A DNA stretch of 64,000 nucleotides from positions 972,542 through 1,036,541 of the forward strand of contig JACVTC010000060.1 in the NCBI GenBank assembly GCA_016946835.1. Reading direction: 5' to 3'. The position numbers and the translations under genes are program-made. This stretch comes from Neocallimastix lanati (nom. inval.) (Eukaryota > Neocallimastigomycota > Neocallimastigomycetes > Neocallimastigales > Neocallimastigaceae). A model generated the notes under the pieces. The model saw nothing but the letters and a program-made list of their open reading frames with translations, did not search any database and had not been told where the DNA came from. Positions 53,994-64,000 of the stretch are shown here, one piece after another (positions within the stretch are counted from its first letter, which is position 1; each line of letters starts with the position of its first letter).

Positions 53994-55765
53994 TTCCCCC
54001 TTAAACCTAGTTATTCAATAATGAATAAATTGGTTTACTGGTGAATATGTGTATATAAAAATATCCTATTTTACACTATTAACTTGATATTATTAAACTG
54101 TTATATATATTTCTATCCTAAATTAACCTCTAATTTTACATGAATAAAATATTTTTTATGTTATATTAATTATTTAATTTAATTTAAATGTTGCTAAAAT
54201 TAATTTCTTAAATATATATATAATCTAATAATTTCCCCCTAAAACTAAAGTATTTAATATTTTTACACCTTTAATAAATATTAAATGAATCTATGTCATC
54301 TTTAATATAAAATAATTATATGGTTTAAATATATCATTTATATATGATGGAAACCTTTCTCTTGAAGGGTGATATTATACCATCTCAATTTGTGTGAATA
54401 CCTCTAATATATTGGGTTTTATATCACTAATAATTATAATCCGCTTTATAGATTAGCGCTAACTTTTTTATATTTTCGCTTTGTAGTTTTGGCGATAACT
54501 ATTAAAATAAATTGTTAATTATATATTGGTGTACTTGATAAAACATAATCTCGGGGTATTAAAATTGATTGTATTTATAATTAATTATATTATTCTAGTC
54601 ATTTAAACTTATTAGTAATAATATAAATTGTTTTATAATTGATTAATATTCACTATTTCAGTTAATTCTTTCTTAAAGGTTAATTTTTGTTAATTTTCGC
54701 TATTAGGCTATTTTATTCATTTCAAGATAAATATTATTTTCAAATAATTAGCTCAAAGAATCAATTAAGTGACTTTTCTTTAATATTTTTATTTTCTTTT
54801 ATATTTTTATAATTTGTATTTTATTTTGCCTACTTTCCCCCTAAAATCCAAATTTCTAAAAAGGATTTTATATATTTGAATTTTCTCATCATTAAAATAT
54901 TAAATATAAAATTTTAATAGTTTTAAATACTCTGTAATAAATAAGTATAGTTTATAAATGAATAAGCATCATCCATTTTTATATAACTCATGGTTATATT
55001 TATTATTTTATTATACCTTTCATCACGAAGGTTTGTATTATGATTATATTAAATAATTTGTTCTTTTTTATTTAAACCTATTTCACGCTAGGTTTAATAA
55101 TATTATTATTGTTAGAATGTACCCTAGGAATTACCATTCTATTATATTTCCCTTGAATATTTGGGATATTATATATATTAATTATTTTATATGAGGTCTC
55201 TGACATATAGACTCCTCCATTATTGTAGTTTATATTTATATATATGGGTTTGATATTTATAAATACGCGTTAAAATAACTTACTTTAAATAATATGTTTT
55301 GTATATTCATGGGGCGGAAATAGTCCATCACATAGTAGATTCCTTCATGTATAGATATTATATTACTAATAGCCAAAAGCTTATTTGTTAAAATATCAAA
55401 TTATAATTTCAATTAAGAGTCTCTGGTATGAAGATATATAATTTTCTTTTATATACGTTTATACGTGTTTTTTCTTTTTAAATAAATATTTTTATATTTT
55501 TTTTTGAGTTTTACTTATCCTGAAATAACTTCTTTTATCAACAGTTTTATATTTTATGCGTTTCTTCAATTTTCTTTCTTGATCATTTTGATCAGTTATC
55601 AGTTTTATTAGTCATCTTAAAAATTGACATAATGAGCAACCTTTATCATAATTTAAAATTCAATTATTTTATTTTATTTTATTTTTTTTTTTTGACATAA
55701 TATTGTTTCCGGCAAAAGATTCTTTTGCTATGAATCTTTTTAAGAGTCAGATGAGACTCTTAATC
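53994..55765 (-). other. Internal region of element G: hairpins and repeated purine tracts
   Basis: No ORF. On the minus strand AGGGGGAA occurs next to the LTR (53994-54001) and twice more inside (54233-54240, 54835-54842) with similar flanks. Many GC-cored hairpins are visible, for example AAACCTA/TAGGTTT near 55077, TAGAATG/CATTCTA near 55108 and AAGATTC/GAATCTT near 55720. At the LTR junction lies AAGAGTC-AGATGA-GACTCTT (55742-55761), shared with element H. Confidence 0.6.
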
Positions 55766-55962
55766 TGTTAAGAGTTATGAATTTATGGTTTATAATTATG
55801 TCAATTTTATTAATATATTTTATGATAAAGAGTTACTAGCACTTAATTATTCTAAATTAAAATGCTTTTATATTAATACATTGTGGCTTATACATTATTT
55901 ATATTACAATATGTTTCAATACATTTGAAGCTTATTTTTCATACATTTCACATATTCTAACA
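55766..55962 (-). repeat. Intact LTR of element G
   Basis: 197 bp. It shows the uninterrupted sequence of the site into which the MULE inserted in the partner LTR. Confidence 0.92.
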
Positions 55963-56139
55963 ATTATTATTATTATTATTACTATTAATTATTATTATTA
56001 TTATTATACTATTTATTATTATTATTACTATTTATTATTATTATTACTATTTATTATTATTATTACTATTTATTATTATTATTATTATTTATTATTATTT
56101 ATTATTATTTATTAATAATAGTATAAAACGTAAATTTAT
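55963..56139 (+). repeat. TTATTA microsatellite between elements G and H
   Basis: ATT/ATTACT trinucleotide-type array, also present to the left of element G, so G inserted in it. Confidence 0.9.
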
Positions 56140-56990
56140 TGTTAATAAGTCTTAAAAAAATTTTTTTTTTGAAAGAATATTTATATTAAGTTGTAGGTCA
56201 ACTATTTTATATTCACAAAAATAAATAAATAAATAGTTAATTTTACATGTTACATTCAATTTATACAAGTACATTATGGCTTATACATTACATTAAATAC
56301 ATTACATTTTAATACATTAAACTTAATTCACATATTCTGACATTCCCCCTCAAATCTAATTATTTTACAAAAATTAGATTTGCAATAGAATATGTGTATA
56401 ATCTGTACTATTTTAATTTTTATCAAATACTAAAATTTTAAATTTATACAAACTAAAGCATATTCTAAATTATATTCAAACTATAGTTAATCTTTATTAC
56501 TCTAAACATTAATAACCTTTATGTTATAGGTTTAATTTAATTCAAGCTTTACTAATTATGGATTGGATACCTCACTCTGGGTTTTACACCATCCCTACAA
56601 TGGCTGCCTTTTAGGTCCTATGCCCACACAAACATACATATATACGGCTACTCTTTGGTTTTACGCCTAATTAAAACGACAACTCATGGCTTAACCTCTA
56701 TGGTTTTTACGTCCCTTTAAAGTATGACTACCCATTTGGATTTACGTCATCTACACTAAAATATTAACTTGAATTCCTAATACATATTTCTAATTTTATA
56801 TTATAATTCTTTAAGAGTAATTTAATTTTTCTTCTAAAATCTCAAATCCTTGTTTGCATTTTAAAATAGTATGCTTTTTTTTTTTTATAAAACCTCTGTA
56901 TTTATGTCCTCTTGTTACACTTACTCTAGTATATTTAATTTTTATTTAGCTTGTTTATTTCTTTTTCTTCCCTCTTTAGACTCTAGATTA

Positions 56991-57029
<39 letters not shown>

Positions 57030-57413
57030 TTGATCAATTTAATTTTAAATTTAAAAATTAAACTTTATTTCTTCATAATTCATTAAGTTGACTTAATGGC
57101 AATATCCTTATAATAAAATTTATTTGTAAGTTTTCCTTAATTGAGTTTTAGTGCTTCCAGCTAAAAGGGCTTTTATTAAATTCCCTTTAAGAGTCAATGA
57201 GACTCTTGATCTGTTAGAAAATAAGAATTAGATCATATTAAGTCAACTTTATTTATTTATTATAAAGAGTTGCAAATAGTTAATTTTACATGTTACATTC
57301 AATTTATACAAGTACATTATGGCTTATACATTACATTAAATACATTACATTAAATACATTACATTAAATACATTACATTTTAATACATTAAACTTAATTC
57401 ACATATTCTAACA
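56140..57413 (-). mobile_element. Non-autonomous LTR element H
   Basis: LTRs of about 203 and 202 bp (56140-56342, 57212-57413), similar in their last 140 bp and diverged at the start. The internal 869 bp has no ORF. A PPT (minus AGGGGGAA, 56343-56350) and the junction hairpin AAGAGTC-AATGA-GACTCTT (57189-57207) match element G. Degenerate repeats of GG-x-TTTTACG type occur at 56560-56760. No target duplication is seen, so the element is older than G. Confidence 0.75.
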
Positions 57414-57435
57414 ATATTAAAAAAAAAACTATTCC

Positions 57436-57691
57436 ATGAGTTTTGAAGATGAAATGACCTCTTACTTTTTTTCTCATTCACCGATGATACCTCTATGTAA
57501 ATAAATATTTTCATTCGAATCTGTATCAAAATATCTTCTCTCTTTTGTCGTTTAGGTTTCGACGCTTTTGGACAAACAGTAGGTATAATTAATCGTATAC
57601 AAATTGGTCATATTACAAATGAACATTTTTGCTTAGTAAAACATTTTTGTTGTTCTTTACTAAGAAATTTATTATTGTTATTGGCATATTG

Positions 57692-57695
<4 letters not shown>
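57436..57695 (+). CDS. Possible small two-exon gene
   Basis: Exon 1 (57436-57496) starts MSFEDEMTSYFFSHSP. A GT-AG intron of 59 bp (57497-57555, ending TTGTCGTTTAG) would join it to exon 2 (57556-57695), which reads FDAFGQTVGIINRIQI, GHITNEHFCLVKHFC and ends LLLLLAYC. The total is 201 nt, divisible by three, giving 66 aa. Base composition is richer than the surroundings, which argues for real or former coding sequence. No family is recognised. It could equally be an exon pair of a decayed gene. Confidence 0.3.
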
Positions 57696-57725
<30 letters not shown>

Positions 57726-58230
57726 TTATCTATTGGAATAATGTGAAAGTGTAGATATATATATATATATATATATTTTTTAAACTAAATGAGTAATAAT
57801 ACAAGAGAGTTTTTTCCATTATTTAATAAAGCATTGAATCCTCATCACCTTTTTAATACACACATACATACACACAAAAAATAAAAAAAAAAAAAAATTA
57901 AGCTTCCTTTTTTTTTTTTTTTTTTAACTTATTTTAATTTATTTAGTTAACAACTATTAATTTACTTTTATTTTATACTATTCTAAATATTTTATTTTAT
58001 TTTATTTTATTTTATTTTATATAATTAATACTTTTTTTAATTTACTTTTATTTTATTTTATTTTATTTTGTTTAATTTTATTAAAAATTCTTTAAACAAA
58101 TATAATAATTTTATATTATTATTATTATTATTACGTTTTTAAAATCAATAAACGAATAATAATGATGGTAAATAGAATTCTACTTTTTCTATCTTCCTTT
58201 TTTGGAGAATCAATTTTATTATTATTTATC
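57696..58230. other. AT-rich intergenic region
   Basis: TA runs, poly-T and TTTTA repeats; no gene seen. It presumably contains the 3' flank of the ankyrin gene. Confidence 0.6.
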
Positions 58231-59976
58231 TTATACAATAGTTTTAGCTACGGAAATAATACTTAAAGCATCAAAAAGTGTATCAGAGTATCTTTCTTCA
58301 AAGATGATTCCTTTTTCCATATCTAGTTTCCTGTCACACTTATAATTTGAATATTCATCATTCATGTAAGGAATTAAGTAACTTTTGATGATTCAGTGTA
58401 CTTAGTTGAAAGAACAGGTAATACGGGCTTATCTTTAGACTTCTTGGATTTCTTTGAATCAGAGCTTTTAGGTTTGGTAGTTTCAGATGGATTGGTAAGG
58501 GCTTCAATTAATTCTTTATTACCATAATCATTGGCAAGGTTTAATGGTGATTTTCCTTCCTTATTATTGATATTAATATCAGCATTCTTTAATACTAACT
58601 TTTTAATTAATTCTGGTTTCTCAATTTCAACGGCATAATGAAGAGCCGTATTACCCTTTTCATCTTGACAGTTAACATCAATACCATGATCAAGTAATGT
58701 ATTTACGGCACCAGTGTTATTAATCTTCGAAGCAACAATAAGAGCATTTTCCCCACGACTGTTCACTTCATTAATTACGTTAATATCATTTTCAAGTATA
58801 CGATTCATGGCAATTGGTGAACCAATGGAACTAATAATTAATAAATTATTATTGTAATTAATATCACGGTAGTTGTAATCAAACGTTGGATTATTTTCGA
58901 AGATGGATAATAGTCCATAGTATTGTAACTTATAACAGAGAGAAATTACATTTTCTCCATACTTATTTTTCTTTGAAAGATCAATTTTCTTTACGTTCTT
59001 AGCACAAAAAGCAGCAGTAATGCCATCTCTGACTAATACCATAACCATCAATGGAGTATTACCCTCTTGATCAATAGGAATATTGAAATCTACTTCATTA
59101 CTAACAATGGTTTTCAGAACACGAATATAATTTTCAAATGGAATTTTATCCTTATTTTTATCATAGGTATAAAACTTTTTAATGAAAACAGACATAATAG
59201 ATTCACCATTAGGACTGACGTATTTATAGTTAATGAACCTTCTGTCTAATTGACTAAGTTCACGATATCTTCCATTTTGAGCTAAATACATTGCAGGAGT
59301 GTAACCATTTTCATCTGGAATATTTGGATCTGCTTCAAAGTTTAGAAGGAAGTTTTCAAAAACAAACTTGCTAATTCCATACTTACATAAATAATTAAGT
59401 GCAGTTTCTCCAAGTTTATTGGTATGATTGATATCAACACCACAATCCACTAACTTAACTATGTAATCCATATTAGAGGATGAACTTTTATTATTTTGTT
59501 TTAATTCACGAAGGGCATAGAATAAGAAATTCTCTCCTCTATTATCAGTTAATTTTATTAAATCAAGATTATCAATATTTTTTTTGGACGTATTTTCTTT
59601 TACCATGTTCAGCTGCTACCATTAAAGCGGTCTTACCATCTTCATCTTGAACCATAGGATTCATTTCCATTGTTAAAAGCCATTTTACAGCATCTTTATT
59701 ATCCGTTTCAAAAGCTTTAATCAAAGCAGTACTATTACGGAAGGCTTCTAAAGCATTACTTAAGATTGGATTCTTAAAGACTTTTTCAACTGTTTTGTAA
59801 TGACTGAAAGACTTATCATTAACAAGTTCATTCAATTTATTAATAAATCCATCCATAACTTTTGGAGATTCTAAGGATTTTTCAATATGAGCTCTGTTAT
59901 CATTGATAAGTTGTGAAGAAACATTTTTTTTTCTTATGTTTAATAATAATTGACTTTCAAAATCGGCAAAAGACAT
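58231..59976 (-). pseudogene. Ankyrin-repeat protein gene with two frameshifts
   Basis: Pieces: 59572-59976 (MSFADFESQLLLNIRK to the first ankyrin repeat DEDGKTALMVAAEHG), 58374-59606 (ankyrin repeats, for example TNKLGETALNYLCKYG, DENGYTPAMYLAQNG, DEKGNTALHYAVE, NKEGKSPLNLANDYG, then a Lys/Ser-rich tail), and a -1 frame tail to 58231 (YLIPYMNDEYSNYKCDR, GIIFEERYSDTLFDALS). The first break lies in an 8-A run (59578-59585 on the plus strand), the second near 58380. No signal peptide or membrane segment is seen. Ankyrin repeats bind other proteins; the partner is unknown. Homopolymer position makes an assembly error as likely as a real mutation. Confidence 0.75.
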
Positions 59977-59987
59977 TTTTTTTCTTG

Positions 59988-60021
<34 letters not shown>

Positions 60022-61000
60022 CTTTTAATTCGATTTACTTTAAAAAAATTGTTAATAATTTAGACTTTTATTTTTTTTAAATTTTATTTTATATTTAAAA
60101 ATATATATACGCTTTATTTAAATAAATTTTTTATTTTTTTATAATTAGTTTTATTATTTTTCGTTTTTACTTTTTACGAATTTTTTTTTTTTTTAGGTTT
60201 CAAATTTTTGATGAATGTTGGCATCTTTTATATTAGGAAAATGAAATAAGTAAATCCTTATTTAATATTATTTATGATTTATTATTTTAATTTAATTTAA
60301 TTTATTTATTATCCAATAAAAAAAAAAATTTTTTTTTTTTTAATTTATTTATTATCAAATAATTAATAAATAATTTGAATAAAAATTAAAATCTAAATTA
60401 AAATAAAATAAAAAATAAATTATTTTTAATAAATCTAAAAAAAAAAAAAAAAAACTATTCAATAGTATATAAATTAAAGACTTTTCTATGGAATATTGTA
60501 ATGTGATGAAAGAGAAATAAAAACTCTAATTAATAATAAACTTATGTTAATTAATAAATGGTGTAAAAGCATAAATTTATGTATTAATCTAGTTTTTATT
60601 GTATTTCTTATTAGAAATTAGTTTATAGATTTTTATTATTTAATTTTAACATTAATGAAAGTATATTTATTACTTTAATATAGGAAAACTTTATTATAGT
60701 AAATAATTATAAAAGAGAAAAATACTTAGAAATAGTTTTAGTTCTCTGTCCAAGAATAGGAAATAGTAGATTATAGTATTATAGTAATTCTTGAGATCAA
60801 AATATGAAAATAAATATTAATTTTAGGAATAAATGTTAGTTTATATTTTAAATAATGATAAGTAAATGTAATTCTTCTAAATAAATAAAATTTAAATAAA
60901 AAAATTTTTTATAAAACATATAAATTATATCCCAAATTTAAAAGAACAAACCCTAAAAGAACCGAACCTGAACTTCGCACTTTACTTAACAATTGTAATA
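59977..61000. other. AT-rich intergenic region
   Basis: Poly-T next to the ankyrin start codon and AT-rich sequence; no gene seen. Confidence 0.6.
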
Positions 61001-61260
61001 ATATAAAAACCTTAATTACTAATAAAATAAATTAATTAATAATCACGTGGAAATAAATTTATAAATTAATGAATATTGTTATAATTGTTATAATATAAAA
61101 CACAAAAAAAAACTTTAATTATTAATAAATTATTTTATTAATAATTACATAAAAATAAATTAATAAATCATTTGCAAATCTGTGACATATATAAAACGTG
61201 ATCGAAAATAACGTGATAAAATTAAATTTATGTAAAAGCATAAAATTAAAAATTAATGTA
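61001..61260. repeat. Diverged direct repeat K, copy 1
   Basis: Shares AACGTGATA, TAAATTTATGTAA and the preceding AAAACCTTAATTA to ACATAAAAATAAA order with 63771-63960. A weaker third copy lies near 60500-60600. It may be an old LTR pair. Confidence 0.45.
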
Positions 61261-63050
61261 AACATAAAACATAAATTGAATGTGAGGCATTTCGACATAA
61301 TTTATGTATAATCATCATAAATTTTTGTACAATGTGTATAATATATGTAATACGCCACTATTTTCAACGTATATTTTTATTTATTGTATTTTAGCATTAA
61401 AAAATAAAATAAAAACTAAAAAAAGAATAAATAAAAGAATAAATAAGTTTTCTGTTAAGAATTTTATTTTGTTTTTATTTTATTTTTATTTTATTTTATT
61501 ATTATATTTTATTTCATTATTATATTTTATTATTAAATATTTTAATAATAAAACCTTTCCATTTTATTTTATTTAAATAAAATAAATAAAATTTTATATT
61601 TTATTATTAAATTATTTAAATAATAGAATATAACTTATTATAATATTAAATATTTATTATTAATAAAATTAAAATATTGATATTAATAAAATATTTTGAT
61701 ATTGATATTAATAAAATATTTTATAAATAGGTAATTACAATGTTTTAAAATACATAAATTTATGAGTATTTATAATAAAAACAAAAATGTGGCGCTTATT
61801 AAATGTGATATTTTTAATAATCACGTGTTATAAATGTGGCCCTTGCGCGCATTTCCGTGATACTACTATATTATTTATTTACTTTATTTCATTATGACCA
61901 TGTGATATATTTAATTATTTCGTAATTTCTAACATTAATAATTTTATAATAATATTTAATTAATAAATTTAATAATTCAAAATATCTTAAAAGTATATAA
62001 TTTTTAATATTTACAATAATATTTTAATATATACATATATTTAATAATATACAACAAATTAATTACTTAAGATTGATTTAATATTATTTACAAGTTAAAT
62101 TTAATTTATATTAAAATAAATTATTTTTACAATGAGGTTTAGGTTATGAAGAACATAGGAAAGAACACTTAATTAAAGAATAATTAATAATGTTTTATAA
62201 CAAAATAAATGTTATTAATTCATTCTTTACCAAAGGTGTTAAGGTTTTAGAGAATTAAATAAAAATAAAGAAACACAAATTTTATTTATTTATTTATTAT
62301 TTTATTTATTTATTTTATTAATTGATTAATTATTCGATGATTTTTAGAAATTGGTAGCAAAATTTACAACTATTTATACTTTTTTCAAGGCATAAAAGTT
62401 GTTCTTGCCACTAAATTACATTTTATTTTTTTATAAAAACTATTAAATTTAAATTGATTTTTATAATCAATTATATAAAATTTAATTATAACATATAAAT
62501 AAAATACATTTATAATATTAATAAAACATTTTTTTTTTTTTATAATCTATCTAAAATATTACTAATAAGAATTTATTTAATTGGCTATAATTATTATTAA
62601 AATCTGTTAAAACATTCAAATAAAAATAAAAATACTATCTAATATAATGGTTTTTAATAAAATAAAATATTTGTCAATATAAAATAAAACATTTCGATAT
62701 AAATTTTTATAATAAAAGTTAAAATATAATATATAAATTTTTAATTATCAATATATAAAAATATTATTAATACAAATTTTCATTATTAATATAAAAATAA
62801 AAAAAAATAAGATTTATTATTAATATTGCTAATATAAGTTATAAATATATAAAAATATTACTATTAATATAAGATTTAATATAAAAATATAAAGTTTAAT
62901 ATAATTTTTGATTTAATTTTTGATTTAATTTTTGATCTTTGAATTTAAAAATTTATTAAAGTACAAAAATAATAATGTACACATAATGTATTAGAAATAA
63001 ATCGTAGATTTAATTAAGAATGCATTATTTAGTACATTCTTATCAAAGTG
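61261..63050. other. AT-rich region with MULE-end-like fragments
   Basis: GAGGCATTTCGACATAATTT (near 61282) and GCGCATTTCCGTGATACT (near 61847) resemble the GCATTTCG motifs of the MULE and MITE ends. No gene is seen. Confidence 0.35.
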
Positions 63051-63700
63051 TAAAGAATTAATTAAAAATATTTAATTATATTAATAATTAATTCTTTCTA
63101 CAATTAATAATAAAAAATATTATTAATTGAGATAAAATTAAAAAATATAATATAAAAATTTGAAAACGAGAATTTAAAAACTTAGAGTTTATTATAAGAT
63201 TATAATAAACAACACTAAAAGTAGGCTAAGAGTATTTTAGAAATTATTTTATTATAAAAATTTTTTATTAAAAGTAATTTTAAAATATTTGTGTTAATTA
63301 TTATAATTTCTTATAATAATAACTCTTGATTATTTTAGAAGAATCAAGAGTCCATATTATATTAATTTGATTTCTAATCTTGGAAAATTATCACTATCTA
63401 GAAAAAGATTTAGAAGAAAAAACTAGATAGATCTCGATTGGTGTTTAATTACATCATTCTTTAGTTAATAAGAAAACCCGAATAAGGGAGAAAACTTATT
63501 AACTAATTATATATTAATTTTATAATATTTAATCACAAGTATAATTAATAATTAATTCTTTTAATTTTCTTAATTAAAAGTCCAAGAAATAATATAATTT
63601 AATTATTTCTTGATTAATAAAATTATCATTTTAATACAATTTAATTTTTCTTAATTAAATAGAATTTATCATTATTTTAATACTATAATACATTATTATA
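63051..63700 (-). repeat. Diverged LTR-C relative
   Basis: GAGTTTATTATAAGATTATA, AACTCTTGATT and the GAAAAAGATTTAGAAGAAAA segment follow the order of an inverted LTR-C. Ends were not located. Confidence 0.4.
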
Positions 63701-63770
63701 AGTTATATATTAATATTGATAATTTAATTTAATGTAAATAAATTTAAAAACAATATGATATGAAATGAAA

Positions 63771-63960
63771 TAAAAACCTTAATTATTAATAATTATTTTA
63801 TTATATATTACATAAATAAAATAATTAATTAATCACTTGATTAATTATCATAGGGATTTATAAAAATGATCCAGAAATAACGTGATATAAGATAAATTTA
63901 TGTAACATCATAAATTCTATAAAATACATAAATTAATGTAAACATAAAATTTATATCATA
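63771..63960. repeat. Diverged direct repeat K, copy 2
   Basis: See 61001-61260. It runs toward the window edge, so it may continue beyond. Confidence 0.45.
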
Positions 63961-64000
63961 AATTTTATGTTATGTAAATAATTTATAAATTAATTAAGTT

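Larger units (their letters stand above)
49260..55962 (-). mobile_element. Non-autonomous LTR element G, left LTR split by a MULE
   Basis: LTRs of 197 bp (TGTTAAGAGTT to ATATTCTAACA) at 49260-49359 plus 53897-53993 and at 55766-55962. The 5-bp duplication ATTAT lies outside both (49255-49259, 55963-55967). The internal 1.77 kb (53994-55765) has no ORF. A PPT (minus AGGGGGAA) abuts the left LTR, which gives the minus orientation. The short LTRs with TGTTA/TAACA ends suggest a copia-type relative. Confidence 0.85.

Overview
The window is a repeat-dense, extremely AT-rich eukaryotic segment with homopolymer runs up to about 50 nt, almost no introns and very little host coding sequence. Composition, Asn-rich Ty3/gypsy elements, an ankyrin-repeat gene and a bacterial-type sugar symporter with a clean ORF best fit an anaerobic gut fungus (Neocallimastigomycota). 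That assignment is inference; a Dictyostelium-like amoeba is the main alternative.

Layout. 1-3143: Ty3-like element J, minus strand, pol cut by the window edge. 3272-11092: Ty3-like element A, minus strand, complete, with identical-looking 560-bp LTRs, gag and an uninterrupted pol. 11107-44840: five identical tRNA-Trp(CCA) genes (11107, 23799, 36413, 40612, 43993). Each is followed directly by a 3' piece of one non-LTR retrotransposon (LINE) family, and repeated spacer segments lie between them. LTR elements of at least seven families have landed in this array: chromovirus-type element I (16518-22851), non-autonomous element B (33456-36397), and solo LTRs of families A, A', B, C, D, E and I. 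At four of the five tRNAs an LTR ends 14-16 nt upstream of the mature tRNA 5' end, which is the Ty3-like Pol III start-site position. 45517-47672: an intact 476-aa GPH-family (MelB-like) symporter gene plus a degenerate tail of a second copy. 49260-57413: two short non-autonomous LTR elements, G and H. The left LTR of G is split by a 4.5-kb Mutator-like transposon with a broken FLYWCH/MULE transposase. 57436-59976: a possible tiny two-exon gene and an ankyrin-repeat gene broken by frameshifts. 60000-64000: AT-rich sequence with diverged repeats and no convincing gene.

Two observations stand out. First, the symporter appears block-permuted: helices that match canonical TM8-11 come before those that match TM6-7, while every helix keeps its expected membrane orientation. 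Second, the tRNA-Trp genes act as landing pads: several LTR families stack upstream with only 1-6 bp between neighbours, and a LINE sits at the 3' end. In addition, all three Ty3-type elements carry a canonical -1 frameshift heptamer at the end of gag, an 8-nt spacer and a short stem-loop.

All coordinates were read by eye. Alignments, folding and database searches were not run.
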